49,540 nt of DNA from Saccoglossus kowalevskii (Eukaryota > Hemichordata > Enteropneusta > Harrimaniidae). The notes under the pieces were generated by a model, which was not told where the DNA came from, searched no databases, and was given only the letters and a program-made list of their open reading frames with translations. Position numbers and translations under genes: made by a program. The stretch covers positions 1-49,540 of the forward strand of contig NW_003147799.1 in assembly GCF_000003605.2 (NCBI RefSeq). The letters are read 5' to 3'. This document shows, piece by piece, positions 35,460 through 47,469 of this stretch. How positions within the stretch are numbered: the stretch's first letter is position 1; the number at the start of each line of letters is the position of its first letter.

Positions 35460-37830
35460 AGCAGTGATTTGGCTAATTTGTGTTCAAATGTCAGAGTAAT
35501 CACCGCGTATCTGCTTTTTATTTTTTACTCGATGGGATCTACGATAACGTTGTATGTTTTTGGCGCTCGTATTGTATTCAGTTGCATTTTAGTTCACCTC
35601 TGTATGAACGCTATTGAAGAATAAATCTCGTTTGAGTTTTAGTTTCACGACGTGTTCGTTTCAGAATTATCACCCCACTGCTGATAAGTTCAAATCACCC
35701 TTTCCCCCCGCAATGTTTAGCAAGTCAATGCCCGGCCAGTGTTGTATCGAAACATCGTAACTACTAGAACATGTGTATTTTGTTTGGGATATACAATTTC
35801 CTATTAGACATTTCTTGTTCATATTACATCCGTAACAAATAAAATTAGGATATATAGATTGTCACTTGTAACTCACTAATCAATAATCTACAATTCATAC
35901 ACTAGTCTTTTAATGCAAATTTCGATTGATTTGTTTCACGTAAAAGAAAATGTTTTAGAACATGTACACACCACGTATGAAAACAATTAATGTCAGATCA
36001 TGAAATAAGGAAAAAACCGAAAAATATGGAAAAACTAAATGCGGACGTTCAACGTTCAAACTCGAAGTTCGGTCGACTGAAAATTGAACATCGAGTTACA
36101 ATTTCGGCGTGGTTTTGTAAAAGTGGGCATGGTTTCTAAAGTATTGGTGTGGTCATTTCTGTAACTCAATGTTTTTGTAACTCGATGTTCGTAACTCGAA
36201 CAACTCAGCATCTTGGTAAAATTGTTTCAAATTGTTTAAACCAACTTAAGAGAGCTTTTACAACGTTATTTGAATAGGTACGTGAATGTTGAGGTTTTCC
36301 ATATTTGTCTTTATACGGTAGGTGTTCTTGAAATACCAACAACGTGACTTATATAGTTCTCATGTTATGAAGTTACAATTTCCCTGTGCTTTTTTTTCGA
36401 CATTATCAGTGTACATTGACAAACATAGCTTAAAACCGTCAATCTTAGTGAAATATATTGCACAATACGCCCCCCCTCCCGCTGCTAGTACATACTCGTA
36501 AAATCTTAGTTAAATCAAACGTCAAATAATTAATAAAGTTTATTGAGTCTATTAATGTTCACGAGTATTTCATCTCCTGAGCTGACGAATACCAGTATCA
36601 GAATTCAGATAAAAAGTGGTTATGGAAAAAATTCGAATATAAAATCGCATTATTTTAAAGACGGTTTCAGGAAGCAATATGAAATAGCGCAATACGATTT
36701 AAGAATTCAAACTTTAAGACAATTCAACACAAAAAAACACGTCTTACCTATAAAAGCCAGTAGACTGCTGGTAAAATTAATACAATAGATTACTTTATTC
36801 TCATTTCTGGCTACTTTATCATGATAAAGTGACATTTCCAAAGCATGCTTCCCAACATGATGTGGTGTTGATGTAGCGGTAAGTCGTCCCGGTGACATGG
36901 TAGTATCCCGGTTATGAATGTGACTATGTTAAATAAAAAACGAAAGAATTTTACAAACAAAAATATCCTTTATCGCAGTGTTAAAATAGCCTCAATGTAT
37001 TGCTACGCACCACAACAAATTCCTATACATTATACATGAGACTCAAAGTGCGTTTGTTAAAGATCACTCAATAACTGAATGTTATATGTGGCTCAATTTA
37101 AATATAAAATATTTAAAAAGATTTAAATGTATTTTGGTTTAGAAATTAAAGGTAATAGCGCCCTTCCATGTGTCTGGTTAAATGCGGTTTGAACAATAAT
37201 TCTCAACGAAATATAAACACACAGTGATTTCTAGAAATACATACAAATTAGGGAAATTGTAGCTGGTAAAAGTTATTGAAAACATTTTGATCAAGTACTA
37301 GAGTGAAATATAAGCGTCTGATCAAAAACGTGAATAAAACATCATTTTTTAAAATTTATGTATATGAGACGATTATTTCAACCAATCATGTCATGCACCC
37401 CCGATAATACATTTACATGACCATGCGTAGTGAGGTGATTGACCACAAAATTGAAGGCAGCCTGTGTCAGAGGCACTATTGCGTAAAGCGTAAAGGTATC
37501 TGGGAAGGAGATTGGACTGTGCGCGTCACGTCTTGCCTTCCACTATGAGTATTCCGTGAAGGAAAACATTTTGTGTTTGACAGTTTTAGATTCGAATTAA
37601 ACCAACGTAAGTCATTGGGTGTGAGAGCTGAGGCTATCATGCATGAAGGACATTTCTAGGATTTTCCAATTCTTAATTTTTGAAAAACAAAAAAACGCTA
37701 GTTCTTGCAAATAAAATAGCAATTAAAAATAGTCATAATTCGTGAATCGCTGATTCGTTGATTCTTGATTGGTTGATTCTTGATTCTTCAATTAGCCTTA
37801 CCCTGCCACACCGCTCTCCATCGCTTACAA
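35460..37830. other. Intergenic, mostly unassigned
   Basis: Contains a patch of repeated GTAACTCGATGTT/GAACATCGAGTTAC motifs in both orientations (36065-36200) and a perfect palindrome at 36813-36830. No gene was recognised. Confidence 0.5.
36813..36830. repeat. Perfect 18-bp palindrome
   Basis: ACTTTATCATGATAAAGT is identical on both strands. Its role is unknown. Confidence 0.8.
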
Positions 37831-37975
37831 CCAAAACAAAGTCAGCTTGGACGTTCAGTTGCGAGACATGACAAAATAAACGCAGCGAGTGCTACATTTC
37901 GAAAATAAAAATACAAAATAAACGCAATCAAATGCGCCTACCACGCGCGTTGGAAATAAAAAGAACGCGTTGTGA
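37831..37975 (+). repeat. Inverted dispersed repeat, left copy (145 bp)
   Basis: CCAAAACAAAGTCAGCTTGG through ACGCGCGTTGGAAATAAAAAG matches the reverse complement of 41224-41368. Outside these limits the sequences differ, so the pair could be the ends of an element of about 3.54 kb or two independent insertions. Confidence 0.8.
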
Positions 37976-38657
37976 CACCAGCCACTCACGCAATATAATT
38001 ATGCTATTTTCAAACGCACTGTGCATGTGGGAAAGCGATGCGTGAACTCGAGAAAAATTATGCTAGTGTGAGAACACGCTTTATACCCCGCGGATACTCG
38101 CTAAAACATCGAGACAATTTGCCACCCCTTACAAAAAATTGTCGTGCAAATAAGAATATAGCAAATGATCTCCTTTTTCTGTAATATTCGTGTGTAATCA
38201 GTAATTATGAAAATAATTTATGGGTGCATATGGAATATATTTCGTTATGAATTATTCTTAATATAAATTTCTGAATTATCTTATTATTTTTTCAGGGTTA
38301 TTTTTTTCTCCCCAAAACTGAAACGAAATAATTTCACAATGTCAAGAACGAAAAGTAGTGTTCAACAATGTAAAATGTTGACTTCATGACACAGCAAACT
38401 CTGCTCAAGACCGGAGCCGTTGTCTTCGTTGAAAATTCACCAATTCACCAAATCGTGGTTGTGAACTGTTTAGCTAATTTTTAGTCCTTTGGACCAACGG
38501 TCCAACGGACTAATGCTATCACAATTTGTAAGCCGTAGGCCGTGTGCTGTAGACAAAGATATCTCAAAAACCCTTCAGTCTATTTTTCTGAAACTTGGCA
38601 TTATAATAGCTTGTGTGAATATCTCCAGAGCATTTTTTTTATTTGGCTGATCATTTT

Positions 38658-38707
38658 NNNNNNNNNNNNNNNNNNNNNNNNNNNNNNNNNNNNNNNNNNN
38701 NNNNNNN
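38658..38707. other. Assembly gap (50 N)
   Basis: Fifty consecutive N. It interrupts the inverted LTR-like copy, so the missing sequence probably includes the repeat's GC-richer, CTTGG-repeated section. Confidence 0.99.
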
Positions 38708-39143
38708 GGCTGACCCAAGACTCTCTTAGACTGCGTCAACACTCGCCCCAAGGCTCTCCAGGACTGCTCTCGACTGCGTCTGTCGTGCCGTACTCCCCAA
38801 GACCAACTCAAACTCTCTTTATTCATTTTCAAAACCCTAACCAATTACAAAGTAGTAAAAAGACTCTAAGGCGTATCCTTCAATCATAAAGCCAATCACA
38901 CTAAGTACTGAATACGTCATATCTTTTGATTAATCGTTCACTACATTAATAACTATGAATATAAACTGTCAGAATGAGTAGTCTGAATAGCGGCGGTTAT
39001 CTGGTAATTAGTTCCAAATCACTGAGCCAAGTTCCGTCCAAAACTTCAAATAGGCCTAAACGATGACAGACATAACACAGCAATTCGCTCGTAATCAAGC
39101 TAATTAAGTCGATTAACAGATACGCAAAAACAAATTCATGACA
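38708..39143 (-). mobile_element. Inverted partial copy of the LTR-like repeat
   Basis: The reverse complement matches the first about 430 bp of 28659-29324, including TGTCATGAATTTG at its outer end (39143), TTCGTGTGATTGGC-like and GAATAAAGAGAGTTTGAG sections. The 3' part is lost in or before the gap. Confidence 0.85.
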
Positions 39144-39249
39144 CTTGTATAAAACGTAATGAATAAAGCGATTAACAAATATTGCATGTTTCAATTACAA
39201 TGCTTCACAGATAAATGATTCAGAAATTACTCCGACAACACGAAACGTG

Positions 39250-39314
39250 ATTGGTCATTTTTCGACATGATTGGTTGCGACCCGGAAGTAGTTCACTCTC
39301 GCTCAACTTTCCTG
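39250..39314 (+). promoter_or_regulatory. Promoter-like region: paired CCAAT boxes, ETS site, splice donor
   Basis: Two ATTGG boxes (inverted CCAAT, 39250-39254 and 39270-39274) are spaced 20 bp apart, as in NF-Y-controlled promoters. They are followed by CCCGGAAGT (39281-39289, ETS core) and a strong donor CCTG|GTAAGT (GT at 39315). An acceptor TTTTTTTCAG ending at 40266 would define an intron of 952 bp. It looks like a TATA-less housekeeping-type promoter with a short 5' exon. The downstream coding exon is broken. Confidence 0.45.
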
Positions 39315-39559
39315 GTAAGTAGCGTGAATTTATCGTTGCCTCTGCCATTTTAATAGTGTGTCGTTTTATCGTGGATTTTTTTCTAAAGTCCAATTATGAA
39401 TATGTAATTTAGTAATTTGGACCCTTCACTGTTCACGCGAGTCAGCGCATGTGGCTCCCGATGTGGCCACCCATGCTCGATCGGCGTATACGTGTTTGTG
39501 GGTGTGGGGGTAAACTAAAATACGTTTGTAACCGCGGTCATGAATAGGAATAATTATTT

Positions 39560-40110
39560 ATTCCATTATACATGATTGGGGACACTCCTCGCACCTTTTG
39601 GGCTAAATCTGTTTTATATGCACAATATGTAATTTATCTAATTTCCATATTTTTCTTAAATTGGGATTATCTCTTGAAGAATTCGACATATTTGCCCTTT
39701 GAGTCAACTTTGATAGGGATATGCATTGTTGTAATAGATGAAATATTAGGGACAATTCACTAATTGGATTAAATCCTAAACAACTCGACAGATTTTGACC
39801 AAATTTTATAGAGATGTACATTGATGTAATCTGTGTGCCATATTACTATTGGGGATAATTTGCATATGTAAATTGTCAATAGCATATTGTTTTTTTACTA
39901 AATTTGGATTATTTCTCAAATGACTCATCAAATTTGGTAGGCATATACATTGATGCAATTGTCATGTCATATTATTGGGAGTAATGTGCATATGTAAATT
40001 AGCTAATGAACATCTCAACAGATTTGATGTAATCTGCATGTCATGTTGCTGGTGTGGATGATTTGCATATGCAACTTAATAGCTAAATTACATATTGTTT
40101 TGATAGTCGA
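39560..40110. repeat. Diverged tandem repeats, period about 120-130 bp
   Basis: Successive blocks share TA(C/G)ATTGATG(T/C)AAT, CATATTA(C/T)T(A/-)TTGGG and ATTTGCATATG(T/C)AA, at about 39820-39870, 39945-40000 and 40025-40075, with a weaker one at about 39710-39760. It is probably an old satellite-like or transposon-derived array inside the proposed intron. Confidence 0.6.
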
Positions 40111-40266
40111 CGAATGCGTGGTGAAAAAATATGCCAGTATTTTATTTGTGCAATCATTATTTTTATTCGAATTCTAGGCCTCAAAATTTATGTGCTACAA
40201 ATTCATTGTAGGTATGAATGACATGGTGCTTTCATTAAACCTGTTTGTGTTTCTTCTTTTTTTCAG

Positions 40267-40526
40267 AGAACATGCAGATGGACCAAAAAAGCTGAGGAGA
40301 CTGCCCTCATAAAAAAACAGTCAACCAATTAATGAGGAGTCTGCCTTCACAAAAAATGAGTCACACAATTAATGAGGAAATAGTCACAAAAGCCAAAATT
40401 GAGGGTATAACCCTTACTAATGAATCTCATAATTCACTTTGCAATATATCTGATAATAAACTTGACACTGAACCTGATAATGTAGTTGATAATGAATTGA
40501 ATGGAACTAAATATAAAGCTAGTTAA
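40267..40526 (+). pseudogene. Frame-broken exon with a repeated coding module
   Basis: After the acceptor at 40265-40266, a module of about 49 bp is repeated (GAGGAGACTGCC... and GAGGAGTCTGCC..., then GAGGAAATAGTC...). Translated each in its own frame, the repeats read EETALIKKQSTN, NEESAFTKNESHN and NEEIVTKAKIEG...TNESHNSL. This suggests an acidic/basic repeat protein whose repeat unit lost a multiple-of-three length and now shifts frame at each copy. The final frame runs to a stop at 40526 with a D/N-rich tail. I do not recognise the protein. Confidence 0.35.
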
Positions 40527-40763
40527 TAGCACTTGTGCTAAGACTAGCATTGTACTGGGTAACAAAGATGATTCTTTAAATTCAACTGAAGATTACTTGT
40601 TGAATTTTGAACATATTAATAGTCAGAATCTTGAACAGTAGCAGTTAAAATCATGTATGTCTGTTTCCCAAGTTCTACTTAATTCCAAAGGACTTCGGTG
40701 CCCCTGGGCCCCATGTTCAAAAGATCATATGGATACTAAGTATTCAATTCATATTACCCCAAC

Positions 40764-40797
40764 CATAGACCTTAAAATACATATTCTAAGGTCTATG
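40764..40797. repeat. Perfect 11-bp stem hairpin, 12-nt loop
   Basis: CATAGACCTTA (40764-40774) pairs with TAAGGTCTATG (40787-40797). It could form a small hairpin. No further evidence of function. Confidence 0.6.
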
Positions 40798-41223
40798 TCC
40801 CAACTAGTATTCGAATATTCTTTCGGAAATGTGAGACATTGTTCAAAAAATCCTGTACAGGGATATGTCTGATGACAACTAATAATACGCAATTCTCCAT
40901 GCAGTACTAGAAATTATTGCTGATACTAATCACGATTTTATCGGAAAGTTACTCGAACATGTAGTAGATGAGCATAACAATACTGTCACATATCCCCCGT
41001 CTTAGCCACATAACCACCGTAGTTCGCTTCATGTATGTAACATCGAATATTTAGCTTGATGATTGATGATTGATAAACATGTATTCACCGTTGCTTTCAT
41101 GTTACGTTAATACAAACATGATTTAAACTTGTCCTTTGCGGTGTTTTTTTCTTTGCCGAAATATACAAAAATAGCACGTGTGTGTGCGTTTCCTTGAGTA
41201 AAAGAGGCAGGTGAGACTCCTTG

Positions 41224-41368
41224 CCACCACGTGTTCTATTCATTTCCAGCGCGCGTGGTCGGCGTCTTTGATTGCGTTTACTTTGTTGTTTTATTCTCGA
41301 AATATATTACTGGCTGCGTTTATTTTGTCATGTCTCACAACTGAACGTCCAAGCTGACTTTGTTTTGG
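41224..41368 (-). repeat. Inverted dispersed repeat, right copy (145 bp)
   Basis: Reverse complement of 37831-37975 at roughly 80-85 per cent identity by eye. The open frame at 41272-41508 crosses it and has no domain, so it is not called a gene. Confidence 0.8.
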
Positions 41369-41550
41369 CTGTATTTCTAACCACGGCCTCGGCACTCCCG
41401 TATACGACTTGGTATTTACCACTTTCTATCTGTTGGTCTTATGTAGGACTTTTCCCGATATATGCAACTTGTTCTTCCATAATACTAATATCAGAGTATA
41501 AATTATGAGAATGGTCTTGTTCGGTTCGATAACACCATGGAGCTCCCTTT

Positions 41551-41724
41551 CTAGCTCCCTGATAACACTAAGTTCTGATAGCATATCGACTTGCCCGATC
41601 CGGTCTTCGTTGTAACAAACACATCATTTCCCTCAGATACAGCACTAAGCGCTTTCTTTTGGTGGTAAGTAAGCTCGTTCACTGAAAAAAAGCTAGCAAC
41701 ACGTTTATTTCTATATTCCGCCAT
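41551..41724 (-). CDS. RecQ-like helicase N-terminal fragment (57 aa)
   Basis: On the minus strand, an ATG in good context (AAAATGGCGG, codon at 41724-41722) opens a 57-residue frame. It contains the RecQ/DExH opening pattern: LTYHQKKALSAVSEGNDVFV, with Q22 as the Q-motif glutamine, then the Walker A T-G-S-G-K-S at 41-46 and ICYQ at 47-50. A stop follows seven residues later. No motif II (DEAH) or later helicase motifs were found on the minus strand downstream of it. It is therefore either a first exon whose donor I cannot identify, or a truncated gene. The region before it is GC-richer (41750-41860), which fits a promoter. Related RecQ-like genes are often multiplied in invertebrate genomes, sometimes with mobile elements (inference). 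Confidence 0.6.
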   Translation of the reverse strand: MAEYRNKRVASFFSVNELTYHQKKALSAVSEGNDVFVTTKTGSGKSICYQNLVLSGS

Positions 41725-42369
41725 TTTATTAGTAATTTTACCAAGTAATGTGCGTTGTGCGTCAATGGGCCGCGCGCTCTTTGAAAACGTTCGAATGTAG
41801 GACGCTTTCACTCGCTCTTCTTGAGTGCGTTCGCGTCGCTTCGCCGCCTCTTTACACTAGTGTTTATACACGGAACTTGATATTTTTTTTCCAATTTAAG
41901 TTGCTTTTTAAGCGCGTATTTTAGTGAAATATTGTTTAGTGAGTGAAATATTAATGTCATAAATAATTAAATCGTGGAAATATCAGAAACTAAGACATGA
42001 TAATGATAATCAAATTTGTGTTTGAAGTTCAAAAGTACTTGCGTAATTTTCGGTTTCAACTAGTTCGAAAATAGAACGTCCTTGAACGCGATAAAATCAC
42101 GCGTAGAACTCCTTCCGAACCAGACGCTAGCAGCCGTAAACTCATTGCAAATTTGCGCAATTTGGGCCCAGTTTGTCCTTACAATATTTCTAAGTTTCAT
42201 ATATTGTTATTTAGTAAATAGGCCCCTGAAACGAATTAATATATCCGTAAAATACGTGCCAATCGACGATTGATTTCGAAACGTTCGAACAAACTCCCGG
42301 CACACCTTGCGCGATATGCGTCAGATCGGTGTTGAAAGAACGCCGACCTGCAGCGTCAATGAGTAATGT

Positions 42370-42432
42370 GTCGTTTCTATCGCGCAGGTACATAACGCAG
42401 GTCGGGTCGCATCGGGTCGGGTCACAATTTAG
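42370..42432 (+). repeat. GGGTC-rich repeat, left member of inverted pair
   Basis: Contains GCAGGTCGGGTCGCATCGGG followed by TCGGGTC. The reverse complement of 47470-47540 matches it from GTTTCTATCG through CAATTTA. The right copy has two extra GGGTC units. Confidence 0.75.
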
Positions 42433-42440
42433 ACAGGCCC

Positions 42441-43189
42441 TTGGGAGTAATAAATTATTCTATGAAAAAAATGTTGTAATTTTATTATTAACCATACAAT
42501 TCTCATCACATATAATTGTCGTTTTAAATACATTATACATAAACTGACGATATGTTCTTCAAATGAATAAAAAGCATGATAACCACGTGATTATTACGTT
42601 GATTAGAATTATAAGATACTGTATTAAACGACCAGGTGAATACACTCAAGATTCATCCACCACTTCGACCGTGTCTATATAGTTATAGTAGATACATGCG
42701 TAGAACTTTACTTCACTGTGATGTAATGCGACATAGGTACACACCATGTTAAATTAGTGCTGCATAATCACGAAAAATTCTTCCCTATGTACAAAATAGT
42801 GTAAAAACATATAAAAAAGAATCAAATAAATAATTCTGTATCATTTTGCGGAAATTCTAAGCCTGCGAATTTTAACACAGACCAAGTCGCCATCTTGGTC
42901 ATGTGATGTGTCTGGAATAGCTTGGCGATACGATACGTGTGAGGGAGCGTACACGTGCGATACTATTCGTAGTTTAAAAAAAATCACCGATTCTATTTTT
43001 TTTTCTGCTGTTCTTCATCAAAAATTCCCGACTATGAAGGAGAGAGCGTAAAAAAAAACGTATTATCAGAACGCATGTGTATGCCATTTTGAATATTTTT
43101 TGTTTGTTGTTTCCTTATAAAAATAAACAATCAAATTTTGGTTTAGGGTACTAGTATGCACTTTGCTGAATAAACTATCACCAACAGTG
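42441..43189. other. Non-coding, one YY1-like site
   Basis: AT-rich and without gene signals. It contains GTCGCCATCTTGGTCATGTGA (42888-42908), part of the CCATCTTG-bearing repeat class seen further right. Confidence 0.45.
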
Positions 43190-43345
43190 AACAAGCAGCC
43201 TATCGGCTGAGATAGCTCCGCTGTTATCAATTCACAGAAAATGTGAACAATATGTATAGTATCAAAGCAATCAGACTTGCGGTTTTCAACAAGAAGTCGA
43301 AAATATCACTTTTTACCAAACATTACAAATATTACTTGAACACAG
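43190..43345 (+). repeat. Dispersed repeat also flanking the mariner relic
   Basis: AACAAGCAGCCTATCGGCTG matches 12337-12356. ATCAAAGCAATCAGACTTGC with AAGAAGTCGAAAATATCAC matches 13172-13225. Here the two parts are separated by only about 50 bp. At the other locus about 820 bp of mariner sequence lies between them. So this is an empty-site relative of the mariner's host repeat. Confidence 0.7.
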
Positions 43346-43798
43346 AATGGTAGTCATTTTCATTCAACAGAGACATTTTTGAAACATTATATGGAACAAT
43401 CAAGTCCAAACATAATTTATACAGGCATCACTTTAATTGTTATGCGAGTTCAGAGTTTCCATGTTTTACTTTGTAACAAGCACCTTCATCTTATTCATTT
43501 TGTTTCTGTATTGTTTTCTAACGGCATGTAAAATAGTGTTTATAATGCTCACAATCTAAAATCCTCCTTTCCTAAACAAACTGATGAGAGCCCTATAACA
43601 CCAGAAATGGACTTGTATTCACCTTGTGTAGCTTATGCATACGGATGAGGTGTGTGCATTGCTGCGTATGTTATTTTACTGATCCATAAAAGTAAATTTG
43701 GACTTTTACTATTGCTTAGGTAATCTTCTATTAAAAGATGGTGTCTAATAGAGCAAGTATGGTATGGCTGTTTTTACGATTTGAATATGTTATTACTG

Positions 43799-43838
43799 CT
43801 TATTTATTTATTTGTTTGTTTATTTATTTATTTATTTA
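43799..43838. repeat. (TTTA/TTTG)n microsatellite
   Basis: A tetranucleotide run of TTTA with two TTTG units. Confidence 0.9.
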
Positions 43839-44129
43839 CTTCTTCTGTAATTCTGGTTTATTGTTACTTTTGACATAAGTTTATTAGGGTCCAAGTCAAC
43901 CTAGAACCTAGAACACCGTTGCACTTAGACTTCAGAAACGTCTCATGCAAATTGGGGACCATGAGAACTGATGCACCTAGAATTTTAATTGGTCGATTGG
44001 TTTGGCCGCCATCTTGGACTGAAAATAAATCTATAATAATGGCTATTTCACTTTCTGAGGGTCTAGGTGATTTGATTTTTTTATAACATATACTAGTACT
44101 ACATTTCATGTATTAGCAATACAATCTTT

Positions 44130-46000
44130 AGCGGTCACGTGACTTTAGCCACCATCTTGTTTTCAGTGAGAAATAACAAAAATACTCCTCTATCTTCTCC
44201 AGAACGGCTTGAACTAGTAATTGGAAACTCTCTATATAGCATCTTCATTGTAAGACCTTTCAATTTTGCGAAAGGAAATTTGATATGCCACATGGTTTGG
44301 CAGCCGGTAGAGTTGACTTTCCAGAACTCAGAACCTCAGAACCTGGAGTGCGCCCCCAGACGAAGAAATTGGAGTTAATGAATAAATCGGTCGTTTTTGG
44401 CATCGACATATTTTCGCTCGGAAACGCAAGGGCGATAAGACTCTATTTCAAGGACGCAGGTTGTTGGGATCGGACTGTTTCTTTTGTTTCGAGTTCGTTG
44501 TAGGTCTAAAAACATAACAACATTGTTTTTTAGTGAATACAGAATATGTTCTGTTTCAATACAGGATTTTGATATGCCAATCGTGCAATTTTAACAATTT
44601 CTTACTGGAGCGTCCCCTGTATAAATGGTTCTCTACTCTCCAAAAAATGGTACCAGACTTCCTGTTCAGCGCGTCTTTGACTGTAGCAATGTTTACGCCA
44701 CTGTACGAAAATACGCACACGAGCGAATTTGACAACATTCCCTTGAGCGTTGTAGGATAGTGGGAATAGATGGAAATAACAGTTACATCACTCATGAAGA
44801 TTGATGATTCGATTGCTGGGTGGTATAGCTGTATTTAGTGTTCATTTCTATGCAATATGTCTACACTTGCGATTCTCAATTTCGATGTGTAAAATTATAT
44901 CGCTGCTGTGGACGGCGACGACTGACAGACTGCGACTCTCTTTGACACGGGCAACTAATTTTTAGGTTGCTTTTTTGTTTTACTATTCTTACGTTTACTT
45001 GGTCGCATTGTCAGACACTAACAGTAAGTAAACGGGCCGGAACATAGTCAACATGGGACTCGGAGAAAGCGTCATCGTACAACATTAATGAATGAAATTT
45101 ACATTACAATCTCATGCTTCCGAAAAATCCGACATTTAAGCTGGATACTGTGGAGAACAAAATGTTCGTAAAATAATGTTCGTATTTGACCGTTGTTTTT
45201 TGTAAAAATGCCAAGAACACAAAACAAACAACTGACAACAATCGACAAAACAACAAAAACTGCCGAGTACATCACACAGTCACTGTAGTCACATCAGTAA
45301 GAAAAATATACTGTGGACCTCATGGTCAATGTAAATACAAAATAATTGTAGACATCTAAAAATGCCAATTTTTAGTTTCAAATACCCCGGCTTAGTGTTC
45401 TATGTTCTTCGCGTAATTAGGTGTTCGTATGCAAGGGATTTTTCCACACAAAAACGACGAATTCGGCCGAATTTTGTTATCGGTTGGCTTAATATAACCC
45501 CAACGGACCGTATTTTTGTGAAAGGTTGGTATTTTTGTCCTGATTTGTAGGAATCTGAAAAACGCGTTTTACAACTTGTCTCTATTTTAGTTTTATGCGT
45601 CATTCAAGATGGCGGCCCCAATATAGTAAATATCGTATTGATTTTATTATCACGAGTGCGCCAGCTGACTGTGGTTCTGAGTTCTGAGAAGTCAACTCTA
45701 CCTTTGGCAGCCATATTGGATAAAGCTTAAACAGGAAGTGCTCTATTTTACCCACTTCTCAGGGGTCAAGCCATATCTAAATTATGTCATAGCATCAGTG
45801 GGACATTTACTACCAAGTTGACGAATACATTTTTCACTGGTCACATGACCTTGTCTGCCATTTTCGTTTTTGATGAAAACAAGTACAAATACTGAAACAT
45901 CTTCTAATGAACAGCAATACCCATTGACTTGAAACTGTTTATATAACATATCAAGGCAAAGACCTTTCAGCATATTTAAGATATGCTGCCATCAGCCTTC
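44130..46000. repeat. Mosaic of direct and inverted repeat copies
   Basis: Part A (TCACGTGAC...CACCATCTTGTTTTC...AGACCTTTCA, about 44132-44270) recurs in the same orientation at about 45838-45972. Part B (GGCAGCCGGTAGAGTTGACT...CAGAACTCAGAACC, 44298-44341) recurs inverted at 45674-45718. The inverted B pair encloses about 1.33 kb of non-coding DNA. CCATCTTGGA/AAGATGGCGGC motifs at 44007-44017 and 45608-45618 look like YY1 sites within the same repeat class. A non-autonomous DNA element with later rearrangement is likely. Confidence 0.55.
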
Positions 46001-47465
46001 AAACTTCATTTTGATATTATAATTTCAGATGTACTCAAACTTAATTCCTTTCTGTTACTTAAAACAGGAAAGGATTTTGGTAGTAATTGATCGACAGTTA
46101 CAATATTGTTGTTTTAAACTTGTTTTATTGTTGCTGTTGTGCCAATAAAGTTAGATGAATGGAAATAATTATTGGTGTGTGTGTGTGTGTATTTAATAAC
46201 ACAGTAATTCACACGAATGCAGATGTATGAATTATCGTGAAGTACAATTTATTTATGGTGTATGCATCAGAATATGTTAATAAATATTACACAATGTGCT
46301 ATTTTAGCAATTGAGAGTATACATCAATGATTCTTGGATGTTCTGTGTTATGGATGTCATAAAAACATTAATGTTCTCATCAGGTGCTTTGGATCCCAAG
46401 TTGATCACTAAAATGGATTTACACATACAATATTGCTTCAACATTTATCTATTTATTCGCTACACATTGACTCTTTTTGTTGACCTCACGACATTGTATT
46501 GGCTGTTTTTAAAATTATAATTCTTTGCATCTTTTCAATGGTCTAGTGAGTGGGTGCGTTTATTAATACATTTAATGCAGTTTGACCCAATTACAACTTT
46601 GGGGCTCTGAATTTTAAAATAATAACTCGTTTGTAAATCTTCAAACAGACTTCCCATCAGATAATCACCAGCATGCAACGTTTTGAAAAAGCAATGAGTT
46701 TATTGAGGTTTGGTAACAATCGCATAAAATAACGACGTTCAGTTTGGAATTGGGAAAAATTATAATATGACAACAAGAGGAAAAAACCGTCTCCTGTCAT
46801 GCTGAGTACTCCCCCCCCCCCAAAAAATAAAAATTCGGCTGTGGAACTTAAATGGTCCAACTTGCATATGTGTTTTGGTTGTTTTTGTTAGGGTTGGGCG
46901 TTTGAAAAACTGGGGAAGGCATGACAATTTCGGGAAAACGTGTTTACCAAAACATAACCAGCATGAATAAAATTATGTGTAAACAGCGGGAAATTACAAA
47001 AAAACAAACAAAAAACAAATACACACTTCATGCCCGCCCCTATGTTTTGAAATAGTCGACCCCGTATTTACAACATCGACGTTTTGGCTCTGATGACTGA
47101 GTATGTACCTTCAAACTCGGGCACTACATTTATTCGATGAGTGACACAGTCTGGGATATACACTGTGTACACCGAGCCTCGGCCAGATGCACCGTGGAGC
47201 TAGACCACATTTGTACGTTCTGGAAGGACCTGGCCAGATTTTTAGATTAAAACGAAATAGAATTGTATCTTTGAACTAGCAAAACATTCAAATATTTAAC
47301 AACGATCACATAGCAGCGTGCAGTGGAAATGAACTGGACTAATAGCCACTTCATTCATAAAATCAAAAACATACGTACAAAATAATTAAATGTAAATAGA
47401 TAGACAGTTCGGATAAACAATATGTGAAAATATAATGTTGTATGGCAAAAATCGGATTATCTGCA
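46000..47465. other. Intergenic, simple repeats only
   Basis: Contains a short (TG)n at about 46172-46190 and a C10 run at about 46810. No gene was recognised. Confidence 0.5.
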
Positions 47466-47469
47466 ACCT

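Noticed and set aside
35293-35499. Frame with repeated LFYFI peptide
   Set aside because: It is created by the TTTTA microsatellite.
38542-38889. Open frames spanning the 50-N gap
   Set aside because: The middle is unknown sequence, so the frame is meaningless.
41272-41508. Hydrophobic 78-codon frame
   Set aside because: It overlaps the right copy of the 145-bp inverted repeat, and there is no start context, domain or splice site.
45362-45603. Open frames on both strands near 45.4 kb
   Set aside because: They lie between the inverted B repeats in sequence with no family motif. The overlap on both strands suggests chance openness.
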